DNA of 64,000 nucleotides from Niastella koreensis GR20-10 (GTDB lineage Bacteria > Bacteroidota > Bacteroidia > Chitinophagales > Chitinophagaceae): assembly GCF_000246855.1 (NCBI RefSeq), contig NC_016609.1, positions 5,096,744 to 5,160,743 on the forward strand. Reading direction: 5' to 3'. Positions 8,927 through 19,200 of the stretch are shown one piece after another; positions within the stretch are counted from its first letter, which is position 1; each line of letters begins with the position of its first letter. The translations under genes and the position numbers were made by a program. The notes below the pieces were generated by a model, which was not told where the DNA came from, ran no database searches, and saw only the letters and a list, made by a program, of their open reading frames with translations.

Positions 8927-11467
8927 CTATTTGGGCATCTCCACTCCTTCTTTAAATACCCGGTCAATCCGGGCTACAATATCTTCCAGATGCGCTTTCG
9001 CAAGTCCGGTTTGAAAAGGGATCGCCTTTTTGATGTCGTTGCGCAATTCATGCAAATGCGCACGAACTACCCCAGACACATCATTCCTGGTTGGATCGGG
9101 ATTTACATAATACTGGGTGCCGTTACCATTGTTGCGGCCTACAATTTCATTCACCGCCCTGAAGGCGTTGAAGGAAAGATCAACATACGAACGCTGCAGG
9201 TTACGGCGATTGATGTCGATCGGCTTGTTAGTATATAGTTCGTTCCAAACGCTTTTCTTCAGGTCGTTCAGGAACTCGCTAACGGTATACACTTTCTCGT
9301 TCTTGTAATCCACTTCGTTTTTCACCAGTCCATTCAAAATGCCTGAACCCAGCAAACGCGAGAGCGCGCTGTATTGCGCGGTACCAAAATAGATCTCCGC
9401 ACTGTAACCGGTGAGTTTGAAAGTGGTATCGTTGGCCAGCCAGTCGGGCACATGAAACAGCCAGGTGTCCAGGAACTTCATGGCCGCTTTCTGTTTGCTA
9501 TAGGGCACGAGCTCAAAAACGGGCCCGCTTTGCTCCACACTCTTCGGTGTGGTATAACGTCCGCCAATGCTTTTTAATACATGCATCATGTAAACATTAT
9601 ATTGACGGAAAAGCGCGTCGTTCACTGCCTGCAGTGCTTCGTAGCCTTCATTGGGTTTACGCGCCCAGGTGCTGAGCTTGGGCAGAATACGTTGCAGGTT
9701 CTTTAACCCGTAGGTACTGGCCGCAATGGCATCATCACCCAGGTCTTCACTTTGCGCACGCGGATCATTGGCATTGATCTCATAGCCAAAGAACAATTGT
9801 TTGTTGTGGTTCAGGCTGTCGATCACCAGTTTGTTCAGGTACGGCGTTTCCGCTTCGGCATTGTCAAATTGTGGTAACCAGCGGTAGCCCCATTGAATGG
9901 CCCATTTATCATACGCGCCAATGCGGGGGAAAATGCCTTTTTCTGTAATGCTGTCTTCTGGCTGCGCTACATAGTTAAAGCGGGCATAGTCCATAATGGA
10001 AGGCGTATGGCCGTTTGCTTCCACCCATTTTTTATCGCGCAGTTTTTCAACGGGAACAGTTGAGCTGGAACCAAAGTTGTGCATGAGCCCTAAGGTATGT
10101 CCTACTTCGTGGCTCGATACAAAACGGATCAGTTGCCCCATCAACTCGTCGTCAAATTTCATTTTGCGTGCTTTGGGGTCAATAGCGCCGGCCTGGATCA
10201 TATACCAGTCGTGCACCAGCGACATAATGTTATGGTACCAGTTGATGTGCGTTTCGATGATCTCACCACTGCGGGGATCGTGCACATGCGGACCGCTCGC
10301 ATTGGCGATTGACGATGGTTTGTACACGATCACATTGTGACGGGCATCGTCAATACTCCAGGTGCTGTCATCTTCCGGCGCGGGCAATGCCCTGATGGCG
10401 TTTTTAAAACCGGCCTGCTCAAATGCTTTTTGCCAGTCGTTCACGCCCGCTATCAAATAAGGCACCCATTTCTTTGGCGTGGCGGGATCTATATAATAAA
10501 CGATGGGATTAGCTGGTTCTACCAGTTCACCATGTAAATATTTCTCGCGGTCTTCGGGTTTGGGTTCCAGGCGCCAGCGGGTAACATAGTACCGGTTGGC
10601 TACGCGTTGCGGTTCGGCATCGAAATCAATAACACCGCGTGCAAAGAAACCTACGCGTGCATCGTAATAACGGGGCTTCATGGGCACTTTGGGCAACAAC
10701 ACCAGCGAGCTGTTGATCTCGTAGGTAGTAGGCAGTGTACTGCCCGGCGCCGCCGGCAGGTACGTGCGCACCATCTTTACTTCCACGTTGATGGGAAATG
10801 CATTCAAACCCGATACATACGATTTATCGGTTTGTACGCCGCCTAACTTTAGCCCCGTTCTTGCGTCGGGACCAAAATGCACGATCTCATTTTCTGTTTG
10901 CAGAAAAGACGTTACATCCAGCACATAGGTTTTTCCGGCGCCTTTGTCGCCCCCAAATGCTTTTACGGGGAAAGTAGCCACAATGGGTTGCAGGCTTGAG
11001 TTCACTACTGCACGGTACATGCCATTCTCGGTGCTATCGTCGCTCTTGTCGCGAAACACCATCCGTTTCATAAAAATGCGGTTGAAGGGGCCCAACTCAA
11101 AACGGATCACATTCTCGTTGATCTCGTCACCGGCAAAGATCTGCGTATAGGGCCTTAAACCGGCCGGCGCTTTCGACACACGGTTCACCACCAGGATGTC
11201 GCGGTTCAACAGGCTGTCGGGTATTTCAAAGAAATACGTTTCGTCTATCTGGTGTACGCGGAATAACCCGTTTTTGGTGATCGCTTTTTTAGTGATCACC
11301 TCTTCGTAACGCTTCGGCGCTCCGGGCGTGGTATTCTTTGCAGAATCTACTTTTGGAATGCTGTCTTTCGCAGCTGCCGGCGGCGGTACAGCACCTTTCT
11401 TTTGCGCCAGTGAGAACAGGGGCACGCCCATCAACAAAGCGATGGGAATAAATTTCAGTTTATACAT
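8927..11467 (-). CDS. Large zinc-dependent metalloprotease (DUF5117/DUF5118 type)
   Basis: 846 aa with a signal peptide (hydrophobic residues about 5-20, ending SLAQ) and a Pro/Ala-rich linker. The extended zinc motif HEVGHTLGLMH lies at about residues 452-462 (bases near 10078-10113) and fits HExxHxxGxxH of metzincin-like enzymes. N- and C-terminal regions match the Bacteroidota zinc-dependent metalloprotease family annotated with DUF5117, DUF5118 and DUF4953. It should act in the periplasm or outside the cell on proteins or peptides. It is the last gene of locus 1, eight bases after the thioredoxin-like gene, and is followed by a terminator. The syntenic locus at 52-63 kb lacks this gene, so it is the main difference between the two. 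Confidence 0.9.
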   Translation of the reverse strand: MYKLKFIPIALLMGVPLFSLAQKKGAVPPPAAAKDSIPKVDSAKNTTPGAPKRYEEVITKKAITKNGLFRVHQIDETYFFEIPDSLLNRDILVVNRVSKAPAGLRPYTQIFAGDEINENVIRFELGPFNRIFMKRMVFRDKSDDSTENGMYRAVVNSSLQPIVATFPVKAFGGDKGAGKTYVLDVTSFLQTENEIVHFGPDARTGLKLGGVQTDKSYVSGLNAFPINVEVKMVRTYLPAAPGSTLPTTYEINSSLVLLPKVPMKPRYYDARVGFFARGVIDFDAEPQRVANRYYVTRWRLEPKPEDREKYLHGELVEPANPIVYYIDPATPKKWVPYLIAGVNDWQKAFEQAGFKNAIRALPAPEDDSTWSIDDARHNVIVYKPSSIANASGPHVHDPRSGEIIETHINWYHNIMSLVHDWYMIQAGAIDPKARKMKFDDELMGQLIRFVSSHEVGHTLGLMHNFGSSSTVPVEKLRDKKWVEANGHTPSIMDYARFNYVAQPEDSITEKGIFPRIGAYDKWAIQWGYRWLPQFDNAEAETPYLNKLVIDSLNHNKQLFFGYEINANDPRAQSEDLGDDAIAASTYGLKNLQRILPKLSTWARKPNEGYEALQAVNDALFRQYNVYMMHVLKSIGGRYTTPKSVEQSGPVFELVPYSKQKAAMKFLDTWLFHVPDWLANDTTFKLTGYSAEIYFGTAQYSALSRLLGSGILNGLVKNEVDYKNEKVYTVSEFLNDLKKSVWNELYTNKPIDINRRNLQRSYVDLSFNAFRAVNEIVGRNNGNGTQYYVNPDPTRNDVSGVVRAHLHELRNDIKKAIPFQTGLAKAHLEDIVARIDRVFKEGVEMPK

Positions 11468-11475
11468 ATCTGTTA

Positions 11476-12333
11476 TTAATGAAGGATCAGTTCCTGTAAT
11501 TTTTTAATCAATTCTTCCCCTCGCAGGTTAGCGGCTACGATGGTGCCACCGGGATCTATCAAAAAGTTCTGAGGCACCGACCGGATGGCATACAATTTTG
11601 CCACGGCATTGTCCCAGTACTTCAGGTCACTCACGTGATTCCAGGTGAGGCTATCATCGTTGATGGCTTTTATCCAGGCGTCTTTTTTATCGGCTTTATC
11701 AAGCGATACGCTCAGCACGGTAAAATTCTTATCCCTGAACTGCTGATACGCTTTTACCACATTCGGGTTTTCTTCCCGGCAGGGGCCGCACCAGCTGGCC
11801 CAAAAATCGAGCAGTACATATTTTCCACGAAAGTCTTTCAGATTAATGGCATGCCCTGCAGTATCGGGCTGCGTAAACAACGGTGCAGCTGCACCAATGC
11901 GTACCAGCATAAATGCATCGATGGTCTTCTTTACAGAAATACCCTCTTTACTTTTTTGTACGGCTTTACTTAGTCCTTTGAATACCCTATCATAAATGCT
12001 GATATCATCGGGCAAATAACCCACTGCGTCTTTCAATGCGTCTGCACTTGCGATGTAATCAGGATGCGCTTTGATAAAAGCGATCTCCTGCCGCCGCCGG
12101 TCGTCCTTCAGCAATTTCATTTCATACCGCCATTGGGCAAGCCCGATGGTATCATATTTTACTTTTTTCGCCTGCGCATCATAGTACAGCTTCGCCCTGT
12201 CTTCCAGTTTCTTATCAACACCGGCCAGCGCGGCTTTCAACACGCCCTGCTGTTTGGCCAGCAGCGCAGTGTCCTGGGCTGAAAGATTCCCTGTATATGC
12301 AATACAGGCTATTACAACAAAGAAGAATTTCAT
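11476..12333 (-). CDS. TlpA-like periplasmic thioredoxin-family protein
   Basis: 285 aa. It has a signal peptide (first 20 residues, ending LSAQ), a helical N-terminal region of about 125 residues without a clear domain match, and a C-terminal AhpC/TSA-thioredoxin domain with the redox motif WCGPC at 181-185. The cis-Pro segment is SVPQNF. TlpA-like proteins reduce disulphides or donate electrons in the periplasm. In this operon, between a PKD-like lipoprotein and a metalloprotease, it may keep imported or protease substrates reduced (inference). The paralogue at 52270-53403 has a longer N-terminal region of DUF4369 type, so the N-terminal parts differ while the redox domain is shared. Confidence 0.9.
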   Translation of the reverse strand: MKFFFVVIACIAYTGNLSAQDTALLAKQQGVLKAALAGVDKKLEDRAKLYYDAQAKKVKYDTIGLAQWRYEMKLLKDDRRRQEIAFIKAHPDYIASADALKDAVGYLPDDISIYDRVFKGLSKAVQKSKEGISVKKTIDAFMLVRIGAAAPLFTQPDTAGHAINLKDFRGKYVLLDFWASWCGPCREENPNVVKAYQQFRDKNFTVLSVSLDKADKKDAWIKAINDDSLTWNHVSDLKYWDNAVAKLYAIRSVPQNFLIDPGGTIVAANLRGEELIKKLQELILH

Positions 12334-12374
12334 ATAGTTTTTGCTTGTTTTGTGACCGGTATCTGGTAACAGTT

Positions 12375-13883
12375 TTAAAACTCCCGCGTACCGGCGCCTT
12401 TTTCCATATAGATCATGGTCTTAATGCTGCCGTCGCCAGTGAAAGCAGGTTGCGCCGGTAAGGAAAGGGTACCGGTGCCGCTGATAGGACACAGATACAC
12501 TTTATAATGCCCGGTGTTATAGGTAGCAATGGCCACGTAGCTCAACGTTGAAACGGGAACCGGGGTACCAACGGGATCAGGAAATTTAACGTGTTGCATG
12601 GCTGTTACCGTTTCACCCGCAGGCAGGTCGAACAGATAAGTTTCAGAGGCGCTGGCCACATCCATCATATACACTTTGCCATTGGTTACATAGTAAATAA
12701 GATCAACATCATAATTACCACAAATATTAGTGGCATTCATTAACCCGTGTTGTGGTTTCAGAGTATCGGCATTCATGATCACGGTGCCGCTGCCTAGTGC
12801 TATAGGTCCATACGTTCCGTTTAACTTATAAAAATAACCGGTGTCCTGCGGGTTGCGGAACAATACCATGGCCACACTGCGGCTGCCGGTATAACCAGCC
12901 ATCCATTGCAGCTGGCCGTTCACGTTCTTCAGTTTATTAACACCATTGGTGGAATTAACTATCAGTTCCTGAAAAGTGGAAGTGCTATACCCGAACATAG
13001 ATTTACGTGTAGGGTCCCAACCCAGATCAAGTGCAACATTGGCCGTAAGAGGCGACAGGTTGGTATACGAAATGCCATTCAGGGTTTGAGGGGCATTGGC
13101 GAACAAGGCGCCTTTTGTGAGGGAATAATATTTATTGTCATTGATGAAACCCAGGTATTGGGTACTGATGGGCTGAAACACCGCCTGTGGGTTTTTCACC
13201 GTTGGTTTTGAAAAGAACATGTTGCTGTCAAAACTCATTGCCTTCGACCCATTGTCTACCCGGTATATAACTGCATCATTCTTCGACAATACTATGATGG
13301 CGGAATACGTATTTTGCGTGGTCAACGATGTTTTGAACTGAGGCACAAATACAGCCTGTACTGCTGCGCCAGCCTGGCTTTGACCACCATTGTAGAAGGC
13401 GATAAAGTTGTTGATGCGGCCGCCGTTATAAATAAAATCCATATCGGTTGTACCACCGTTGTCTTTCACCAGGTACCAGCCATTGAGGGTAAGCGTAGTG
13501 AAGTTTGCTACCATATTCACCTGCCGTACTATACCGGTAGCTTTATCTCTTGCATTGAACACGAGAATATAAGCGCCGGGATCTTTCAGCACCTGGTAAT
13601 TCAGGTCTTTTGTTTTGGCAATCGTATCGGGCTTTATGATGCCCAGGTTATTCACTGCCGCAAAGTTGGTGGAGAACAGTGTCCAGTAAAAATCATAACT
13701 GCCTTCATTTTCCACTACGGGTGAAACCTTTAAAAAATCCTGGTGGGTATATAAATTAAAGGTGTCCTTTAAACCCGTCACTTTTAATGTAACCATCGGT
13801 CCGGCCGCAGTGCTATCGTCTTTGTTACAAGCGGCCGCCAGCAAAGCCAGCAAACCGGCAGCCAGTATAAATAATTTATTCAT
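12375..13883 (-). CDS. PKD-like family lipoprotein of the SusCD locus
   Basis: 502 aa. The lipoprotein signal peptide has its acceptor Cys in LAAACNKDD (about residue 19). A beta-rich N-terminal Ig/PKD-like domain follows, then a long region with repeated beta blades typical of the Bacteroidota 'PKD-like family' lipoproteins encoded after SusD. It probably sits on the cell surface beside the SusCD complex and helps capture substrate; no enzymatic motif is visible. It lies 20 bases after the DUF4843 gene and 41 before the thioredoxin-like gene. Its counterpart in locus 2 is 53428-54849. Family assignment comes from overall layout and context rather than a short motif. Confidence 0.78.
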   Translation of the reverse strand: MNKLFILAAGLLALLAAACNKDDSTAAGPMVTLKVTGLKDTFNLYTHQDFLKVSPVVENEGSYDFYWTLFSTNFAAVNNLGIIKPDTIAKTKDLNYQVLKDPGAYILVFNARDKATGIVRQVNMVANFTTLTLNGWYLVKDNGGTTDMDFIYNGGRINNFIAFYNGGQSQAGAAVQAVFVPQFKTSLTTQNTYSAIIVLSKNDAVIYRVDNGSKAMSFDSNMFFSKPTVKNPQAVFQPISTQYLGFINDNKYYSLTKGALFANAPQTLNGISYTNLSPLTANVALDLGWDPTRKSMFGYSTSTFQELIVNSTNGVNKLKNVNGQLQWMAGYTGSRSVAMVLFRNPQDTGYFYKLNGTYGPIALGSGTVIMNADTLKPQHGLMNATNICGNYDVDLIYYVTNGKVYMMDVASASETYLFDLPAGETVTAMQHVKFPDPVGTPVPVSTLSYVAIATYNTGHYKVYLCPISGTGTLSLPAQPAFTGDGSIKTMIYMEKGAGTREF

Positions 13884-13903
13884 TGTTGTAATGGAGTTGA
13901 TGA

Positions 13904-14731
13904 TTAATTAGGAAAGGAAATGGCCAGACTGTTTGGATCGCTCGTTTCGCGTACCGGCGCCTTCCCGGAAGCCAGGTTGGCCGGATCGGAATTGAACGCA
14001 GTCAATGCATCGCGCAACAGGTTCTTATAATGCTGCTGTGCCTGTGCGGCTGCAACAGCCTGGTACCAGGTTTCATCGATCCTCACTTTCAGTACATCTA
14101 TCATGAACTGGTGTTTACCCGTACTGTATTTTCCAAATGAACCATATGCAGGCGATGAATAATCATCCGTCTTCCACGAAGCAAATCTTTCCAGCTTGTC
14201 GGAGAAAATAATGGTCCTTTCGATGGCATACTTTTCCCCGATCGCAAACTCATCATTGGCAGTTAGCCTTATACGTAAACGATAAGAATTTTTTTTCAGA
14301 CTGGTATCCCTGAGCAGGATGATGGGTAATTCACCGGTAGCACTGTCTGCCGTAATAAACATGATTGCTTGCGCGCCCTTATCGGTAAAGGGTACATAAT
14401 GTATACCGGCCACTGCCGTAAAGGGTTTGGGGGTAACTGTAGAATCGATGACTTTATTGGTAGCGGGATCATACTTATAGGTTTTATCATACTCCGGTAT
14501 CTGCTCTACAGTATATGCCCTGTTATGGTCTGCAATACCACCGATCGTTTTCAGATCAACCAGGAAGGTATCCCTGGTAACCGACGCATTTTCATATATG
14601 AAGGTGTAGCTCGTGGCAAGGGTGTCTTTTAACTGTATATGAACACCGCCACTGTACCCCATGTATTCAGCCTTTTTACAACCTGCGGCAATAGCCAGCA
14701 GTATAACCATAATGCAACTATATTTTTTCAT
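13904..14731 (-). CDS. DUF4843 domain lipoprotein
   Basis: 275 aa from the ATG at 14731; a GTG four codons earlier also keeps the frame but is less likely. The lipoprotein signal ends IAAGCKKAE. The sequence then shows the DUF4843 pattern: an opening with GGVHIQLKDT, then beta strands with a DTFLVDLKTIGG segment. DUF4843 proteins are surface or periplasmic lipoproteins found almost only behind SusD in Bacteroidota loci, with no known biochemical role. It starts 11 bases after the SusD stop. The locus 2 counterpart is 54878-55678, with the matching phrase DTVWVPVRISGD. Confidence 0.82.
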   Translation of the reverse strand: MKKYSCIMVILLAIAAGCKKAEYMGYSGGVHIQLKDTLATSYTFIYENASVTRDTFLVDLKTIGGIADHNRAYTVEQIPEYDKTYKYDPATNKVIDSTVTPKPFTAVAGIHYVPFTDKGAQAIMFITADSATGELPIILLRDTSLKKNSYRLRIRLTANDEFAIGEKYAIERTIIFSDKLERFASWKTDDYSSPAYGSFGKYSTGKHQFMIDVLKVRIDETWYQAVAAAQAQQHYKNLLRDALTAFNSDPANLASGKAPVRETSDPNSLAISFPN

Positions 14732-14742
14732 AATAGTAATCA

Positions 14743-16257
14743 CTAGTTGTTATGATAATTAATTTCACGATCAGGTTTAGCCACCACGTACCTGGCCGTT
14801 GTACCCTGGTAATAAGCATAGGTCCAGCTGGCTGGCAGGGTGGTTACATTGTAGCGTTTGTACGTAAAGAAGGTTTGCCCTTCTGCATAAAACTCGCGTA
14901 CATATTCCCTGATCATTTTATTCTTGCGGTCTGTTACCCAGTCAGCGGCACTAAAGCCTGAAGTGAAGGGAATCCCCTTTTTATTGCAATAAGCCAGGTA
15001 AATGCTTTCTGCATCGGCCTTGGTTTGCGCGCACTCGGTCAGTATCAGGTACATTTCGCTGAGGCGAAGCAACGGGAGCTGGTTATTGGGATTCAGCCCT
15101 GCATCTTTCTGGTAAAATTTCTTGTATTTGACATACTGGGTTAACCCACTGGTGGTTTTGTATGACCACTGGCCTACAAACCGCGCATCGGTTGCTCTTT
15201 CAGCTACCGGGAACAGGTTGTTGAGGTAGTAGAATCCATCCTGGATGTTAAAGTCATAACGGGCCAGGTTACCGGCTTCGTCAAAATTGCCTATTACCGT
15301 TGGACCTAAATTATAATAATTCACCGCGCCAATATGCTCACTGGTGAACGAGTAATCGCCGCCCTGCTGATCTTTCAACTCCCCTAATCTGAAAGTAGAC
15401 AACCCTGTATGCGTTTTTGCATTGATAACCATTTGCGCATATTTAACAGCGTTCTGCCGGTTTATATCGCCCCGTGGCGTGAGCCAGTTGTATACCCGGG
15501 CTTTGAGCGCCAGTACCGCATAGTAGTTCATCCGGATCTGACGATACATATAATAATCATCAGACACCGGCGGTACAGCGGCAGAACCCTGGAGCGGGTT
15601 CAATTCAGCCAATGAAAATTGCGTTATGGGATCAACATCTTTCAGCAACGAATCAGCCAGATCGAGATCATTCAGCACCTTCTTCGAAAAATCATCGTAA
15701 TTCAACAACGGCGCTATATCCTTCGTTACTTCCGTAACATACGGTAATACAGGACCGGCTGTTGGCGTAGCCGGCATGGGGCCAAACAGGCGCAGTACAT
15801 CAAAATGGCAAAACGCTCTTAACGCCAGCGCCTCACCTTTGATCAATGCATAGTTATTGTCCTGGAAAATATCCTGTTTACCATCTATCATCTCCAGAAT
15901 GCTGTTCACATCCGCTACTACCTTATATTCTTTTGCATAGATGGCATCAAGCGAAGCTCTGGCGCCAGCGTCGAGATAGTTGGCATTGGACAACGCGGCG
16001 AGGCTGGTTAAATTGATATTGGCCACATCCCAATTGCGCGCCATCAATTCAATGGTGCCATACATCATGTTATTGCCATAGGCATCATTGCTCTTTAGAT
16101 CGAGGTAAGCGCCGGTAAGCGCATCCCGGAAACCTTTCTGACTTTGAAATTGTTCCTCTTTGGTGCTTTGGCCCATTGGTTTTACATCGAGCCATTTTTT
16201 ACAGCCGGTAAAAACCAAAGCGCCGGATATTAATAAAGTGGTGGTGATCTTGTTCAT
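14743..16257 (-). CDS. SusD/RagB-family surface lipoprotein, locus 1
   Basis: 504 aa. The lipobox is in VFTGCKKWLDVKP, the hallmark N terminus of RagB/SusD proteins, followed by helical TPR-like repeats (for example EALALRAFCHFDVLRLFGP) and the C-terminal SusD domain (SEMYLILTECAQ, REYVREFYAEGQTFFTYKR). SusD acts as the substrate-binding lid on its SusC channel at the outer membrane surface. It starts ten bases after the SusC stop, so the pair is co-transcribed. The ligand cannot be read; the neighbouring metalloprotease suggests peptides rather than glycans (inference). Confidence 0.95.
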   Translation of the reverse strand: MNKITTTLLISGALVFTGCKKWLDVKPMGQSTKEEQFQSQKGFRDALTGAYLDLKSNDAYGNNMMYGTIELMARNWDVANINLTSLAALSNANYLDAGARASLDAIYAKEYKVVADVNSILEMIDGKQDIFQDNNYALIKGEALALRAFCHFDVLRLFGPMPATPTAGPVLPYVTEVTKDIAPLLNYDDFSKKVLNDLDLADSLLKDVDPITQFSLAELNPLQGSAAVPPVSDDYYMYRQIRMNYYAVLALKARVYNWLTPRGDINRQNAVKYAQMVINAKTHTGLSTFRLGELKDQQGGDYSFTSEHIGAVNYYNLGPTVIGNFDEAGNLARYDFNIQDGFYYLNNLFPVAERATDARFVGQWSYKTTSGLTQYVKYKKFYQKDAGLNPNNQLPLLRLSEMYLILTECAQTKADAESIYLAYCNKKGIPFTSGFSAADWVTDRKNKMIREYVREFYAEGQTFFTYKRYNVTTLPASWTYAYYQGTTARYVVAKPDREINYHNN

Positions 16258-16267
16258 GTGAATTCAA

Positions 16268-19200
16268 TTAAAAGGTTGCGTACACGAAAAAGCTTATCTG
16301 ACGGGTATATGGATAATCCAGTCCACGCTCCTGGCGAATGGTAGAGAAATACAATGTTTCTCCGGTATTGGCAGACAGCTGCAGGGCCTGCATGTGGATC
16401 CGCCTCAGAAAAGCACGATTGGAAACATCGTAGCTCAGGTTCATATTCTGGCAAATGAAAGTTGATTCATTCTGCACAAAACGTGAGGATGGCATCACCT
16501 GTGAAGTTTCGTTCAGGCCACGGAAGGCTGCATGATCGCCCGGTTTTTGCCAGCGGTCACTGAACACGCGCTGATCAACATTCAACCACCTGTCGGCATT
16601 TTCTACTTTGTCGATCAATGTCTGATTGTAGATCTGGCCGCCAAAACGATAACCGAATGAAGCATTGAAAGTAAAGCCTCTGTAACGAAGCATGGTGCTT
16701 ACGTTTCCGCGGTATTTCGGTTGTGATAATCCTACATTCACCCTGTCTGCCGCATTCCAGGTATAGGTAACTTCGCCTGCTTTGTTTAAATACAATTCCT
16801 TTCCGGTGCTGGGATCAATACCCAGCGAACGCACGGCATAGATCGTATTTTGCGAAGCGCCTTCGCGAATGATCTTATTCGGTAAATTGGTAGTATAATC
16901 AGTTTGCAACGCCAGCTTTTCATTGGCCGCCTTCAATGCATTAGACAGTTTTACGATCTTGTCTTCGTTGTGCGCAATATTTCCCGTCACTGACCATGTT
17001 AAACCGTTTGTACAGTTACAGGTATTATTAAGAATGGTTACGCGGGTGCTCACCTCCCAACCTTTTTGTTGTAACTCACCAATATTTTCCACGTAGCTGG
17101 TAAAGCCGTTTGAATAAGGCAGATCGAGCGAAGACAACAGGTTCGATGTTTTTTCGGTGTAGTAATCGGCAGTAAAAGAAATGCGGTTGTTTAGCAACTG
17201 CGCATCTATACCCACATCCACTTTATCTGTTTGCTGCCATTGCAGGTTAGGGTTGCCCAGGGTTGTTTGCGTAGCGCCGATCCAGTTCTTATACCGGTCG
17301 TTAAGGATATAGGAATAAGTTGACAAGGGTTGATAAGCGCCAAATGCGGCATTACCGGTAACGCCATAGGAACCGCGCAGTTTTAACCGGTCCAGGTAGG
17401 TAAGATCTCTTAAAAATCTTTCCTTGTGCAGGTTCCAGCCGCCACCCAATGCATAAAAGGGCGCAAAGCGTTTGTCGGTACCAAACTGTGAGGAGCCGTC
17501 TACCCGGTAAGTAAGGTCAACAAAATAACGATCGTCATACACATAGTTGGCAGAACTTACAAAACCAACCTGGCGGGTGGTACCTTCCGAACCGGTAGGT
17601 GCGCCACCTTGCGCATATTGAAGGGCACGGCCTAAGAAGTCAACTGTTTCATCGGGGAAACCTTCTGCGGCGATATTATAAGAGGTGGTCTTTGATTCAT
17701 TGATCTCACCGCTCACCCCAATTGTAAGTCCATGCACACCTCGCCACAGGTTATTGTAAATAGCCTGGGCCCGGCCGTTCAATTGGTAATCTTTACTGGT
17801 GCTATAGTTATACGATCCTTTACGGAAAACGTCAGCGGCTACATACTGCGAAAAAGCAGAGTGTGACGCAGGCTTAAAATCATCGCCGCTTCCCTGTGTA
17901 GTGCTGATGCTGATACCACCGTTCACCGTAAGGTGGTTCACCGGCCGGTAATCTACCTGGAAGTTTTCGTTGATATTGGTATAGGCCGTTTTGTCGAATG
18001 TATTCAGTGTAGCATCGTACAGCGGGTTGGCGTAGGGGTTGCTGCCTTTGTTAGCCTGTACCCAGTAAGGCAGGTTAAAGGGCTGAAAGCTTTGCACCAC
18101 ATTTCCTTTGGCATCGTACGGGCTCCAGTAAGGGTTCAGCCTGGCATAATCGCCAAAGGCGCCATACGGGCTATTGTTGCTTTTGTTACTACCAATACGG
18201 AGACTGTTGGAGAAATTCAGTTTATTCAACCGGTAAGAAAGACTGATGGTTCCGTTTATAGTTTCGCGGCTGGAACCTTTCATTACCCCGTTAATGCGGT
18301 TGTATTGTCCTTCCATGGCATAGCGGAAAGAATTATCGCCGCCTTCCAGCCGGAGGGCATGGTTCTGATCGGCCTGCGTGTGTAACGGAATGGCCAGCCA
18401 GTCGGTATTCTGACCTGCATCTACCAGGCCCAGGATCTGATTGTAGTATGCTTCCATCGACAGGTTATCTGCCGGCGTTTTGGTGGGGTTGGAATAGAAA
18501 CCCGATGCCTTTTCCAGGGCCAGTTTGTCGCGGGCATTCAACAGGTGATAGCTGCTGAGATCGGGCAGGTTCAGGGTGGTGCTTCCTCTATAGGTAGCTT
18601 TGAGCTTGCCGGCCATCGGTTGTTTGGTGGTGATCACAATTACGCCATTGGCGCCTTTTGACCCATATAACGCGGTGGCAGAACCGTCTTTCAGCAGGGT
18701 AACGCTCTGTATTTCATTCACGTTAACATCCATCATCCTTTGCAGGGTAATGGGGAAACCATCCATAATGATCAGCGGTGCATTCAATGCAGCAGCCTGG
18801 TACTGATACTGCTGGTCGGTAATGGTTTGCGTACCGGCGCCTCCACCCTGAAACTGGTCAAGGTTGGGCAGGTTACGGGTACCACGCAATTGTATTTCGG
18901 GTACTTTGTTAGGGTCGGAACCAATTGTATTATTGGTAACTACATTAAAAGAGGGATCTATATTGCCCAGGGTAACAAAGATGTTACGGCCCTGGAATTG
19001 TTTGATCTCTTTCTCCGAAATAACCCGGCTGGCGCCGGTGTAGCTTTCTTTGGGTTTGTTGAAGATGCCGGTTATCACTAATTCATCCTGAACCGCTACG
19101 GCAGGCGACAGTTCAATATGCACCGATGGGGTTCCTTTCCCCACCTTCAGGTAGGAGGTGGCGTACCCAACATAACTCACTATCAACACATCGCCAGGTT

